A stretch of 64,000 bases of DNA from Streptomyces griseoruber (GCF_001514205.1 NZ_KQ948772.1:190795-254794); one strand, 5' to 3'; counted from the first letter of the stretch, positions 1 through 7,904 are shown. The notes: generated by a model not told the origin, from the sequence alone. Made by a program: numbers and translations.

Positions 1-163
1 GGTGCTCGTAGTCGTCGAAGGTCCGCAGGTAGACCGTGTCGCCGTCCTCGCCGTCGACCGTGAGGCCCAGATAGTCGGTGAAGAAGGCGACGCTGGCGTC
101 CAGGTCCGGGGTGAAGAGCTGGGCGTGGCCGATGTGGGCGATGTCGCCGAGCGGCGGAGTCAT
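1..163 (-). CDS. VOC-family (glyoxalase/extradiol dioxygenase fold) protein, N-terminal part
   Basis: The first 54 codons of a minus-strand gene that runs off the window's left edge. The translation begins MTPPLGDIAHIGHAQLFTPD and continues with DLDASVAFFTDYLGL, the usual first beta-alpha-beta module of vicinal-oxygen-chelate proteins, in which the early His (IAHIGHAQL) is the first metal ligand. Its ATG overlaps the galD stop in an ATGA arrangement, so it is the last visible gene of the galB-galC-galD operon. From that position I infer a ring-cleavage (meta-type) dioxygenase. Other VOC functions are possible because the catalytic C-terminal half is not visible. Confidence 0.8.
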   Translation of the reverse strand, partial: MTPPLGDIAHIGHAQLFTPDLDASVAFFTDYLGLTVDGEDGDTVYLRTFDDYEH

Positions 164-1236
164 CGTTGACCTCCAGTGGGGAAGACCGTGCCGTCGAAGA
201 TCTTGCGGGCCGTGCGGACCACGGCGGTGCGACGGGCGGTGGGCAGACCCTCGGGGGTGGTGCCGAGGGTGATGTCGATGTCGAGGAATCCCGTGGGATG
301 TTCTATGCGCATGCGGTCACTGTCAGCGGGCGGCACGGCGGCCTTGTGCGCCACACCGCCCTCGATCCGCAGCCCGGCCGCGACGCCCGCCGCGCCGAGG
401 ACGCCGATCGAGGGGTGACAGCGCACGGGAATGAAGGTGCGCGTGGTGACCGCGCCCCCGGCGCGGGGCGGGGAGAGCAGGGTGAGCTTGGGGACGGTGG
501 TGTCGGAGACGTCACCGAGACCCATCAGCCGGCCCGCCGTCAGCCGGATCGCGCGCAGCCGGTCGGCGAGGGCCAGATCCTCCTCCAGGTCCCGGGGCGA
601 CTCGTAGCCGGTGACGCCGAGGTCCGCGGCGAGCATCAACACCGTCGGCATGCCGTTGTCCACGCAGGTCACCGGGGTGCCGTCGATCATGTCCCGGACA
701 TTGCCGGTGGGCAGCAGGGGACGCTCGCCCGCCGGGAACTCGATCACCACCGGCGCCGCCGTCCCCGGGACGCCGGAGATCTCGGCGTCGCCGGTGTAGC
801 GCACCCGGCCGCCGGGGGTCGGGAAGGTGGCCGTCGCGCGGTCGCCGCTGTTGACCATGCGGATCCGTACGGCGGTCTCGGCCTCCCCCGCCGCGACGAG
901 TCCACGCTCCACGGCGAACGGGCCGACGCCCGCCAGGATGTTGCCGCAGTTCTGACGGTCACTCACCTCGGCCCGGTCCACGGCGACCTGGAGGAAGAGA
1001 TAGTCGACGTCGGCGCGCGGGTCGGCGGACCGGGACACCACCGCGACCTTGCTGGTGAGCGGGTGCGCGCCGCCCAGGCCGTCGATCTGGCGCTCGTCCG
1101 GGCTGCCCATCACCCGCAGCAACAGCTCGTCGCGCAGGGCCGGTTCGGCGGGCAGGTCGCCGGCGAGGAAGTAGGCACCCTTGGAGGTGCCGCCCCGCAT
1201 CAGCAGACAGGGCACCTCCTCGGGCAGGGAGGTCAC
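160..1236 (-). CDS. galD: PrpF-family 4-oxalomesaconate tautomerase (GalD-like)
   Basis: A 358-residue PrpF-family protein. The diagnostic N-terminal motif LMRGGTSKGAYF lies near residue 12, and the active-site cysteine segment QNCGNILAGVGPFAVE is near residue 95. Members isomerise the double bond of tricarboxylic unsaturated acids: GalD converts keto to enol 4-oxalomesaconate, and PrpF acts on aconitates. I prefer the GalD role because the gene sits directly behind GalC- and GalB-type genes, which supply the neighbouring steps. The GTG start overlaps the galC stop (GTGA), and the stop overlaps the start of the VOC gene, so translation is coupled through all three. Isolated from this context, PrpF or a generic isomerase would be an equally good name. 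Confidence 0.82.
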   Translation of the reverse strand: MTSLPEEVPCLLMRGGTSKGAYFLAGDLPAEPALRDELLLRVMGSPDERQIDGLGGAHPLTSKVAVVSRSADPRADVDYLFLQVAVDRAEVSDRQNCGNILAGVGPFAVERGLVAAGEAETAVRIRMVNSGDRATATFPTPGGRVRYTGDAEISGVPGTAAPVVIEFPAGERPLLPTGNVRDMIDGTPVTCVDNGMPTVLMLAADLGVTGYESPRDLEEDLALADRLRAIRLTAGRLMGLGDVSDTTVPKLTLLSPPRAGGAVTTRTFIPVRCHPSIGVLGAAGVAAGLRIEGGVAHKAAVPPADSDRMRIEHPTGFLDIDITLGTTPEGLPTARRTAVVRTARKIFDGTVFPTGGQR

Positions 1237-1937
1237 CGCGGCTCCCCCGTGTACTCCTCGTACGTCCGGTACTCGACGCCGAGTTGCCGCAGGGTCTCCC
1301 GCAACCCGTAACGGTCCAGGCCGAGTTCGCCGTCGAGGAAGGCGGCACGGGCACGGGCCTCCTTGGCCTCACGGGCCTCGGACGCCTCCGCCGCGGCCCG
1401 GGCGCGCTCGCGCGGGACGACCACGACTCCGTCGTCGTCGGCGAGGATCACATCGCCGGGACGGATGACCTGGCCGTCGATCGCGACGGGCACGTTCACC
1501 GAGCCGCCGGTGGCCTTCACGGTGCCCTGCGCGGACACCGCCCGCGACCAGGCCGGGAAGTCCATCTCGCGCAGCTCCTGGGTGTCCCGGACGCCCGCGT
1601 TGATGATCAGTCCGCGCACCCCGCGCCGCTGGAGCGCGGTCGCGAACAGCTCGCCGAACATGCCGTCGGTGGACGGGGAGGTGGTGGTGACGACCAGGAC
1701 GTCACCCTCGCCGCACTGCTCGACGGCCGCGTGGATCATGAGGTTGTCCCCGGGCCAGCCGAGCACGGTGACGGCGGTGCCGGCCATCCGCACGCCCTGC
1801 TGGATCGGGCGGATGCCCGGCCCGAGCAGCCCGGCCCGGCCCATCGCCTCGCTCACGGTGGCCACCCCGAAGGCGGCCAGCGCCTCGACGTCCTTCTGCT
1901 CCGCCTTCGGCGGGTTGGTGACGATCACGCCGCTCAC
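1233..1937 (-). CDS. galC: RraA-family 4-carboxy-4-hydroxy-2-oxoadipate aldolase (GalC/LigK-like)
   Basis: A 234-residue protein of the RraA/class II aldolase superfamily. The visible family signature is AGVRDTQELREMDFPAW, where Arg-Asp binds substrate and Mg2+, with the glycine-rich segment GDNLMIHAAVEQCGEGD before it. GalC/LigK enzymes split 4-carboxy-4-hydroxy-2-oxoadipate into pyruvate and oxaloacetate, the last step of gallate and protocatechuate-4,5 cleavage. I chose the GTG at 1937 because GGAAGGAGG lies just upstream; an in-frame extension beyond it reads through low-complexity codons. It is flanked by galB 95 bp upstream and overlaps galD downstream. Family assignment is secure, while the exact substrate is inferred from the operon. 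Confidence 0.85.
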   Translation of the reverse strand: MSGVIVTNPPKAEQKDVEALAAFGVATVSEAMGRAGLLGPGIRPIQQGVRMAGTAVTVLGWPGDNLMIHAAVEQCGEGDVLVVTTTSPSTDGMFGELFATALQRRGVRGLIINAGVRDTQELREMDFPAWSRAVSAQGTVKATGGSVNVPVAIDGQVIRPGDVILADDDGVVVVPRERARAAAEASEAREAKEARARAAFLDGELGLDRYGLRETLRQLGVEYRTYEEYTGEPR

Positions 1938-2032
1938 GCTTCCTCCTTCCGCGGCGCTCCGCTGCGGCTCCGCTGCGGCCGGGTGCCCGCTCAGCTCCGC
2001 GGACCCCCCGCCTCCGCCGCACCTCAGCTCGC

Positions 2033-2785
2033 TCACGCCAGCTCCTTCGCGATCTGCGGGTAGGGGCGCATGAACGCCTCGGCCATCGTCCTGTGGGCCA
2101 GGCCCAGGTTGGGGCCGGCGTTGCGCTTGAGCTGGACGCCCCGGCGGACGGCGAGGTCGGTGTAGTAGTCCCACAGGTGCTGCTGGGCGCCCAGGCACTC
2201 CATCGCCCCCCGTTTGGTCTCCCAGACCTCGGTGATGTCGAGCAGCACCTCGGGCCGGAAGCCGCTCATCTCGGGCTGGTGCGGCTCGAAGTAGAAGACC
2301 GGCGGGGCGCCGATGATCTCGCCCTCGCCCGGGTAGCCGATGGCCTGCGCGAGGACCCGGGCCTCCAGGGCCATCCGGTTGGCGGCCGGGTGGTCGCCGT
2401 TGTACGGGTCCTCGGTGGGGTGGGTGAGGACGACATCGGGCTGGGTCTCGCGGTAGACGGCGACGAGCCGGTCGGTGAGCTCGGCGGAGGCGACGAGCGG
2501 GTAGTCGCCGGCGTCGAAGAAGCGGACCTCGGCCCCCAGGACGCCGGCGGCCCGCTCGGCCTCGTCCCGGCGGATCGCCTTGATCTCGTCGAGCTTCCTG
2601 CCCTCGCGCCACGCCTTGGCGGACTCCCCGCGCTCGCCGAAGGTCAGACAGGCGATGGTGACCTTCTCCCCGCGCACGGCGGCCAGGGCGATGGCGCCGC
2701 CCGCACGCCAGACGAAGTCCCCGGCGTGGGCGGTGACGACGAGGGTGGATCGGGGTGGGCGGGCGGGCGCGTTGGCCTGGGTCAT
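2033..2785 (-). CDS. galB: PIG-L-family 4-oxalomesaconate hydratase (GalB-like)
   Basis: A 250-residue zinc-dependent PIG-L/LmbE-fold protein. The usual AHPDDE metal motif is replaced by AHAGDFVW near residue 19. That variant is what I recall for GalB hydratases of Pseudomonas putida, as opposed to sugar deacetylases. A second metal-site segment, NGDHPAANRM, lies near residue 128. GalB hydrates 4-oxalomesaconate to 4-carboxy-4-hydroxy-2-oxoadipate, the substrate of the next gene. ATG start at 2785 is preceded by AAGGAGAAAACAGC. It is the first structural gene after the GntR regulator, 49 bp downstream. A generic N-deacetylase role is the main alternative, but the galC/galD context argues against it. 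Confidence 0.85.
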   Translation of the reverse strand: MTQANAPARPPRSTLVVTAHAGDFVWRAGGAIALAAVRGEKVTIACLTFGERGESAKAWREGRKLDEIKAIRRDEAERAAGVLGAEVRFFDAGDYPLVASAELTDRLVAVYRETQPDVVLTHPTEDPYNGDHPAANRMALEARVLAQAIGYPGEGEIIGAPPVFYFEPHQPEMSGFRPEVLLDITEVWETKRGAMECLGAQQHLWDYYTDLAVRRGVQLKRNAGPNLGLAHRTMAEAFMRPYPQIAKELA

Positions 2786-2834
2786 GCTGTTTTCTCCTTG
2801 ATGACAGGTGGGCGCCCGCCTCGCGCGGCCGTGA

Positions 2835-3485
2835 TCAGTCGCGCAGCGCCTCGATCACACTGCTGAGGTGGGCGCGGACGGCCGTCTCGGCCGCCTGCGG
2901 GTCCCTGGCCCGGATCGCTTCGATCATGGTCAGGTGCTCGTTCAGGGATTGCTGCGGACGCCCCGGCCTGAGCGCCAGCTGGAAGCGGTGGCGCACCAGC
3001 TGGGCGTTCAGCCGCTCCAGCAGTTCCTGCGCGGTCCGCTGCCCGGAGAACTCCCGGATGCGGACGTGCAGTTCATGGTTGAGGTCGGAGTAGGTGACCG
3101 GCTCGCCGTCGGCGACGGCCTTGGTCATCGCCGTACCCAGCTCGGTGAGCTGCATCAGCTGCTCGTCGCTGGCGGCGACGGCCGCCTTCGCCGCGCACAG
3201 CCCTTCGAGGACCATGCGGCACTCGGTGATGGCGACCGCCTCGTCCACGGTCACCACCCGCACCCGCGAGCCGCGGTTGCGGATCCGCTCGACGAGTCCC
3301 TGGGACTCCAGATCGATGAGTGCCGCGCGGATGCTCGCCCGGGTCACACCGAACTGCTCGGCGAGCTCGTTCTCCACCAACCGCTGCGCCGGTGCCATGT
3401 CGCCGTGCAGGATCGCCTGCCGCACCTGCGCGAGCGCATGCTGCTTGGCCTGCTCCCCGGTGCTCGGACGGGCTTCGTTCGGCAT
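2835..3485 (-). CDS. GntR-family (FadR/FCD subfamily) transcriptional regulator
   Basis: A 216-residue regulator. Residues about 20-85 form the winged helix-turn-helix (AILHGDMAPAQRLVENELAE, then FGVTRASIRAALIDLESQGL). An all-helical FCD ligand-binding domain follows (VTITECR-type segment, SDLNHELHVRI, then SLNEHLTMIEAI with conserved His). FCD regulators usually bind carboxylate metabolites through a metal held by Asp and His residues. It is the first gene of the ring-cleavage operon on the minus strand, and I infer that it senses a pathway intermediate. ATG at 3485 is preceded by GGGAGG. Overlapping TTGT/ACAA palindromes 46-61 bp upstream are probable auto-operators. Confidence 0.9.
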   Translation of the reverse strand: MPNEARPSTGEQAKQHALAQVRQAILHGDMAPAQRLVENELAEQFGVTRASIRAALIDLESQGLVERIRNRGSRVRVVTVDEAVAITECRMVLEGLCAAKAAVAASDEQLMQLTELGTAMTKAVADGEPVTYSDLNHELHVRIREFSGQRTAQELLERLNAQLVRHRFQLALRPGRPQQSLNEHLTMIEAIRARDPQAAETAVRAHLSSVIEALRD

Positions 3486-3530
3486 TGCGCCCTCCCTGAG
3501 TGAGTGCCTGTCGAACCTAAATCTAGCCAA

Positions 3531-3546
3531 ACAAGATTGTCAACAA
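3531..3546. promoter_or_regulatory. Candidate GntR/FadR-type operator pair
   Basis: Two overlapping palindromes share an arm: ACAAGATTGT at 3531-3540 and TTGTCAACAA at 3537-3546. The TTGT-N2-ACAA form resembles FadR/FCD-family operators. The stretch 3520-3555 is conspicuously AT-rich for this genome and lies just upstream of the GntR start at 3485, so autoregulation of the galB operon is the simplest reading. This is inference from sequence and position. Confidence 0.5.
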
Positions 3547-3568
3547 TTTTGTCCGCCGTACCTGCTGG

Positions 3569-4081
3569 TCACTTGATGACGGCGTTGGCCACGACCACGA
3601 CCGTCCCGAGCAGCGCGTCCATCACCCCGACCAGCGCGGCGGCCCCCCAGGAGCGGTGCGCACGGCGGGCCGTGATCAGACCGAGGGCGAACAGCAGGGC
3701 GATGTTGAGGGCGAACGCCGGGTACTCCACCCCGTTCGCCGGCCACCAGCCCCAGCCCGCGCCCGCCAGCACCACCACCGTCGGCACGACCGCCGCGACC
3801 AGGGACCATTCGTCGCGCAGGGCACGCAGCGCGTCCCAGCGGCGGTGCGGGGTGCGCTCGGCGATGTAGTGGGCGTAGCCGTGCGCGAGGGCGGACGCCC
3901 CGGCGGTGACCAGCAGCCACAGGGCGTCGTCGCGGCGCCTGGCCGGGGAGGCGTACCCGTACTGGGTGAGCGCGGCCACCATCGCACTCGCGAGGACGGC
4001 GCCGTAGACCCCGCCGAAGAGGATCGTCTCGTGGGCGTCGTGCCGGTGGGGCCGGACCGCGTCCGCCGTGTCGTCCGCCAT
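3569..4081 (-). CDS. Conserved integral membrane protein of unknown function
   Basis: A 170-residue protein with about four hydrophobic segments: GGVYGAVLASAMVAAL, DALWLLVTAGASALAHGY, WSLVAAVVPTVVVLAGAGWG and FALNIALLFALGLI, plus a final VGVMDALLGTVVVVANAVI. A His-rich cytoplasmic N-terminus (RPHRHDAHE) precedes the first segment. I do not recognise a catalytic motif. The start at 4081 lacks a good ribosome site; an in-frame GTG fifteen bases upstream (VIVER) is the alternative. It is separated from the GntR gene by the operator region and is not clearly part of the galB operon. Confidence 0.7.
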   Translation of the reverse strand: MADDTADAVRPHRHDAHETILFGGVYGAVLASAMVAALTQYGYASPARRRDDALWLLVTAGASALAHGYAHYIAERTPHRRWDALRALRDEWSLVAAVVPTVVVLAGAGWGWWPANGVEYPAFALNIALLFALGLITARRAHRSWGAAALVGVMDALLGTVVVVANAVIK

Positions 4082-4191
4082 GCGCTCAACGATCACCCGG
4101 CCCCGCCCCGCCTGCCAGTCGCGACGAACCGTCCCTCCGGCCGGGCGGATACCGCACACCGTGTCCACACCGGGCGGGGCGGCACCGCCGC

Positions 4192-4197
4192 TAGGGT
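4192..4197 (+). promoter_or_regulatory. -10 box TAGGGT for a leaderless cupin mRNA
   Basis: TAGGGT ends exactly 6 nt before the ATG at 4204 and there is no Shine-Dalgarno sequence, the typical Streptomyces leaderless layout with transcription starting at the A of the ATG. No convincing -35 hexamer was found. Confidence 0.55.
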
Positions 4198-4203
4198 CGC
4201 CGC

Positions 4204-4548
4204 ATGACCCACAGCTTCGCCCTGCACATCCCCGACGCCGCCCTCGAACCCGAGCCGCTCGACCCGGCGCAGATCGTCTCCGGCACACCCGAGGTGACCG
4301 GCAAGGTCGTCTGGGAGTCGGCGGACGGCCGGCAGATCCGGGGCGTCTGGCAGATCACGCCGGGCGTGGTCACCGACACCGAGGCCGACGAACTGTTCGT
4401 CGTGATCAGCGGCTCGGCGACCATCGAGATCGAGGGCGGCCCCACCCTGACCGTCGGTCCGGGCGACCTGGCGGTCCTGCGCGCGGGCGACCGGACGACG
4501 TGGACGGTCCACGAGACCCTGCGCAAGGCGTACGCGATCACCCTCTGA
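4204..4548 (+). CDS. Cupin-domain protein (ureidoglycine-aminohydrolase-like cupin)
   Basis: A 114-residue single-domain cupin. The segment VWESADGRQIRGVWQITPGV is typical of the small cupins related to ureidoglycine aminohydrolase, followed by DTEADELFVVISGSATIEIE (motif 1 region, with Glu in place of the usual His pair) and TVGPGDLAVLRAGDRTTWTV (motif 2). Such proteins bind small metabolites or act as minor enzymes, and the substrate cannot be told here. The mRNA looks leaderless. It stands alone between a membrane protein and the LacI regulator. Confidence 0.85.
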   Translation: MTHSFALHIPDAALEPEPLDPAQIVSGTPEVTGKVVWESADGRQIRGVWQITPGVVTDTEADELFVVISGSATIEIEGGPTLTVGPGDLAVLRAGDRTTWTVHETLRKAYAITL

Positions 4549-4559
4549 GCACCTCCGGG

Positions 4560-5591
4560 TCAGCCGCCCGCCGCCTGGGGCATGTTGTACGGGGTCACCA
4601 CCTGGATCGCGGACGGCAGGGTCGGTCCGGCGGGCGGCAGGGCCCCGTGGGCGCGCATCACGGTGTGGCAGGCCTCGCGCATGTCCTGGCGCAGGTCGTG
4701 GTGGAGGACGGCGGACAGCCGGTGGTCGCGCAGCAGCCGGGTGTTGTCGTGGTCGAGGTCGTGCGCGACGAACACGGCGCACTCGCGGCGCGCGTCGGCG
4801 AAGGCCTTCAGGGTGGCGAAGTTCCCGCCGCCGATCGAGTACACCGCCCGGATTCCCGGGTCGCGGGCCAGGGCGGCCCGGACGAGGTCGTACTGGGTGG
4901 CGTCCAGGCCCTGTCCCTCGGTGATCTCCACCAGGGTGCGGCCCGGGTGCCGGGTCCGCATCACGCCGCGGAAGCCCATCTCGCGCTCCTCCTCGTTGCG
5001 GAAGAACCCGCTGGACAGGCTGGTGAGGACATTGCCGGGGCGGTCGCCGAGCCACTGCCCCATGAGGTACGCGGCGGTGGCGCCGGCGGCCCGGTTGTCG
5101 ATGCCGACATAGGCGAGCCGGGCGCTCGCGGGCAGGTCGGTCACGAGCGTGACGACCGGAATGCCGACGGCGACCAGCCGGCCCACGGCGGCCGTGATCT
5201 CGGGGACGTCCGGCGCCTTGAGGATCACGCCCTGCGAGCCGCGCCGGGCTATCCGGTCGAGGACGGCGATCTGCTCCGCGACCGGTCCGGTCTCCCGGAA
5301 GTGGAAGCGGGAGCGCAGCACCGCGGGATGCAGCGAGGGCAGTTCGGCCTCCAGGGCGGCCCGTACGGCGTTGGTGAACCGTTCGGGCGCCTGCATGACG
5401 ATGTCCACCATGAAGGTCCGGCCGACGAGCCGGACCTGGGTGCGCTGCCGGTGCAGTTCGGCGATGGCCCGCCGCACCTCCTGGGCGGTGGACTCGCGCA
5501 CCCCTCCCCTGCCGTTGAGGACCCGGTCGACGGTGGCCTCGCTCAGGCCCGCCTGACGTGCGATCTCGCGGAGGGGGAAGGGATGGCCCAC
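4560..5591 (-). CDS. LacI-family transcriptional regulator
   Basis: A 343-residue LacI/GalR regulator. The N-terminal helix-turn-helix reads REIARQAGLSEATVDRVLNG with the hinge following. The periplasmic-binding-protein-like sensor contains RRGSQGVILKAPD, VVTLVTDLP, YVGIDNRAAGATAAYLMG and IYSIGGGN-like segments. GTG at 5591 is chosen because GAGGAGCC precedes it and the HTH begins seven residues later. It is divergent from an SDR and an inositol-dehydrogenase-like gene, with a perfect palindrome between them, so it probably represses that dehydrogenase pair and perhaps itself in response to a sugar or cyclitol. Confidence 0.9.
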   Translation of the reverse strand: MGHPFPLREIARQAGLSEATVDRVLNGRGGVRESTAQEVRRAIAELHRQRTQVRLVGRTFMVDIVMQAPERFTNAVRAALEAELPSLHPAVLRSRFHFRETGPVAEQIAVLDRIARRGSQGVILKAPDVPEITAAVGRLVAVGIPVVTLVTDLPASARLAYVGIDNRAAGATAAYLMGQWLGDRPGNVLTSLSSGFFRNEEEREMGFRGVMRTRHPGRTLVEITEGQGLDATQYDLVRAALARDPGIRAVYSIGGGNFATLKAFADARRECAVFVAHDLDHDNTRLLRDHRLSAVLHHDLRQDMREACHTVMRAHGALPPAGPTLPSAIQVVTPYNMPQAAGG

Positions 5592-5655
5592 GGAAGGCTC
5601 CTCGGTGGTCGGCTTGAGGGGTTTTTGATGGCTGCCTGCTGGTTGTTCGACGGGT

Positions 5656-5696
5656 TTGTCATGACAAGAATGGCAGTACTGAGCCGCCATTGTCAT
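5656..5696. promoter_or_regulatory. Palindromic operator region between LacI gene and SDR
   Basis: TTGTCATGACAA at 5656-5667 is a perfect 12-bp palindrome. Its right half (ATGACAAGAATGGC, 5661-5674) is mirrored by GCCATTGTCAT at 5686-5696, giving a second, larger imperfect inverted repeat. Both lie 65-105 bp upstream of the LacI start, where a LacI-type repressor would bind. No other nearby regulator fits. Assignment to the adjacent LacI protein is inferred. Confidence 0.55.
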
Positions 5697-5837
5697 CGAA
5701 GGGACGACGCGCACGACCGACCCCGCCGACCACCCGCACGCCTGCGGGCGCTGTGCGAGGGCTGCACCCCGCGGGCCCTTGGGGACGAGTCGCGGGTGGG
5801 CGCCGGGCGGCGCATCGGCTGAAAGGACATGGGGTAC

Positions 5838-6614
5838 ATGGGACTTCTCGACGACAAGGTCGTCCTGGTCAACGGCGGCAGCCAGGGGGTGGGCGCGGCC
5901 ATCGCGCGGGCGGCGGCCCGCGAGGGCGCCCTGGTCGCCGTCACCGGGCGGCGGCCGGAGCCGGGCGAGGCCCTGGTCGCCGAGCTGACCGGGGCGGGCG
6001 GCACGGCGCTCTTCGTGCAGGCCGACCTGGCGGACGCCGCACAGGCGAAGGCCTCGGTGGCCCGGACCGTGGCCGCGTACGGCCGGGTCGACTGCCTGGT
6101 CAACTCGGCCGGGCTGACCTCCCGGGGCACGCTCCTCGACACCACGCCCGAGCTGTTCGACCAGCACATCGCGATCAACCTGAAGGCGCCGTTCTTCGCC
6201 ATGCAGGCGGCGGTCGCGGACATGGTGGCCCGGAAGGCGCCCGGCACGGTCGTCAACATCATCACCTCCTCGGCGCACGGCGGACAGCCCTTCCTCGCGC
6301 CGTACGTCGCCGCCAAGGCCGGCCTGGTCGGTCTGACCCGCAACGCCGCGCACGCCCACCGCTTCGACCGCGTCCGGATCAACGGCCTGAACATCGGCTG
6401 GACGGCGACCGAGGGCGAGGACGCGACGCAGAAGGCGTTCCACGGCGCCGGGGACGACTGGCGCGAGGAGGCCGCCGCACGGCTGCCGATGGGCAAGCTC
6501 GGCCAGCCGGACGAGATCGCCGACTTCGCGGTGTTCCTGCTGTCCGAGCGGTCCGGCGTGGTCACCGGTTCGGTGATCGACTGGGACCAGAACGTGCTCG
6601 GCGGCCTCGACTAG
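5838..6614 (+). CDS. Short-chain dehydrogenase/reductase
   Basis: A classical SDR of 258 residues. It has the nucleotide-binding NGGSQGVGAAIARA motif, a VNSAG segment in place of NNAG, and the catalytic Tyr156 and Lys160 in YVAAK preceded by the Ser of NIITSSAHGG. The ATG at 5838 is taken because AAGGA lies 10 nt upstream; an ATG at 5829 would leave only 1 nt. Together with the dehydrogenase 70 bp downstream it forms a plus-strand pair divergent from the LacI regulator. The likely role is oxidation of a polyol or cyclitol, with the substrate unknown. Confidence 0.87.
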   Translation: MGLLDDKVVLVNGGSQGVGAAIARAAAREGALVAVTGRRPEPGEALVAELTGAGGTALFVQADLADAAQAKASVARTVAAYGRVDCLVNSAGLTSRGTLLDTTPELFDQHIAINLKAPFFAMQAAVADMVARKAPGTVVNIITSSAHGGQPFLAPYVAAKAGLVGLTRNAAHAHRFDRVRINGLNIGWTATEGEDATQKAFHGAGDDWREEAAARLPMGKLGQPDEIADFAVFLLSERSGVVTGSVIDWDQNVLGGLD

Positions 6615-6684
6615 ACCTGATCCCCTTCAGCCCCTTCTCCCCTCCGTCCCCCTCCCCGTAAGACTCTCAAGGAGCTGCACCCCC

Positions 6685-7689
6685 ATGCGCATCGGAATCC
6701 TCGGCCTCGGCCGCATCGGCGCCTTCCACGCCGAGACTCTCTCCGGACTCGACGCCGTCGAGTCGCTCGTCGTGACCGACCCGTTCGCGGAGGCGGCCAA
6801 GGCCGCCGCGGAGCGGTTCGGGGCCGAGGTCGTGGACTCGCCGGAGGCCCTGCTGGCCGCCGGTGTGGACGGCATCGTCGTCGCCGCCGCGACCGACGCC
6901 CACCCCGCGCTGATCCTCGCCGGCGTCGAGGCGGGCATCCCGGTCTTCTGCGAGAAGCCCGTCGCGAAGACCATGAGCGAGGGCGTCGAGGTCCTCAGGG
7001 CCGTCCAGGGCAAGGACGTACCGATCCAGATCGGCTACAACCGGCGCTTCGACGCCGGGTTCGTCGCCGCGCGGGCCGCCGTGCACTCGGGTGAGCTGGG
7101 CAAGCTGCACACCGTCCGCTCCACCACCCTGGACCCGGCGCCGCCGCCGGCCGCGTACGTCGCCGCCTCCGGGGGCATCTTCCGCGACTGTTCGGTCCAC
7201 GACTTCGACATCATCCGCTGGGTGACGGGCCGTGAGGTGACCGAGGTGTACGCGGTGGGCGGCAACCGGGGCGCCGACTACATCAAGGAGGCGGGTGACG
7301 CCGACACCACCGGCGCCCTGCTCACCCTCGACGACGGCACGATCGCCGTGATCTCCAACTCCCGCCACAACGCCCGTGGTTACGACGTCCGCATGGAGAT
7401 CCACGGCTTCACCGACTCCATCGCCGTGGGCCTGGAGGACAAGCTGCCGCTGCGCTCGGTGGAACCCGGGGTCACCTTCCCGGCCGGCACCCCGCACGAC
7501 TTCTTCATGGACCGCTTCACGGCCGCCTACCGCGCCGAGCTGACCGCGTTCACCGAGGTCGTGGCCGGCACCCGGCCCTCGCCCTGCACGATCGAGGACG
7601 CCCTGGAGGCGGGCTGGATCGCCGAGGCCTGCACGCTCTCGCTGCACGAGCACCGCCCCGTGACGATCGCGGAGGTACGGGCCTCCTGA
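6685..7689 (+). CDS. Gfo/Idh/MocA dehydrogenase, inositol 2-dehydrogenase-like
   Basis: A 334-residue NAD(P)-dependent oxidoreductase. The Rossmann motif GILGLGRIGAFHAETL opens the protein and the family signature CEKPVAK appears near residue 92. The IolG-type active-site helix GGIFRDCSVHDFDIIRWV (with Asp and His) lies near 170, and YNRRFD near 113. All of these fit myo-inositol 2-dehydrogenase, which oxidises inositol to scyllo-inosose. AAGGAGCTGCACCCCC provides the ribosome site. The IolE-like isomerase and CUT2 transporter just downstream on the other strand support a cyclitol or sugar pathway. The family is certain, but the substrate is inferred. Confidence 0.88.
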   Translation: MRIGILGLGRIGAFHAETLSGLDAVESLVVTDPFAEAAKAAAERFGAEVVDSPEALLAAGVDGIVVAAATDAHPALILAGVEAGIPVFCEKPVAKTMSEGVEVLRAVQGKDVPIQIGYNRRFDAGFVAARAAVHSGELGKLHTVRSTTLDPAPPPAAYVAASGGIFRDCSVHDFDIIRWVTGREVTEVYAVGGNRGADYIKEAGDADTTGALLTLDDGTIAVISNSRHNARGYDVRMEIHGFTDSIAVGLEDKLPLRSVEPGVTFPAGTPHDFFMDRFTAAYRAELTAFTEVVAGTRPSPCTIEDALEAGWIAEACTLSLHEHRPVTIAEVRAS

Positions 7690-7700
7690 CCCGGCTCACC

Positions 7701-7736
7701 CTGTGAGGGCGGCCCCGACCGGGGCCGCCCTCACAG
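7701..7736. terminator. Strong bidirectional hairpin terminator
   Basis: A perfect 16-bp inverted repeat, CTGTGAGGGCGGCCCC at 7701-7716, loop GACC, complement at 7721-7736. It directly follows the dehydrogenase stop and overlaps the last codons of the converging small gene. It has no T-run, as is common for Streptomyces terminators. Confidence 0.8.
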
Positions 7737-7904
7737 GCAGTAGCGGACCATCCATTCGTCCGGGTCGTAGGCGTCGCGCGCCGGGTCCCGCGGGGCGGCC
7801 GGGCGCTCCTCCACCGTGTCCTCGGGGCGCACCCGCTCGGGCAGCGCCCCGAACCGGACCCTGCGCCGGTCCTCCTCGGTGCCTTCCTGCCGTTCCTCCT
7901 GCAT
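7731..7904 (-). CDS. Small acidic hypothetical protein (57 aa)
   Basis: A short reading frame beginning MQEERQEGTEEDRRRVRFGA and ending DAYDPDEWMVRYCL. GGGGAGGGTGAG precedes the ATG, a good ribosome site. It is highly charged with no membrane segment. Its stop codon lies inside the shared terminator hairpin. I do not recognise a function. The ribosome site and non-repetitive C-terminus favour a real gene, but the short length keeps confidence moderate. Confidence 0.5.
   Translation of the reverse strand: MQEERQEGTEEDRRRVRFGALPERVRPEDTVEERPAAPRDPARDAYDPDEWMVRYCL

Noticed and set aside
166..1311. Long plus-strand frame opposite galD
   Set aside because: Arg/Gly/His-rich low-complexity translation, antisense to a clear PrpF-family gene; a GC-rich shadow frame.
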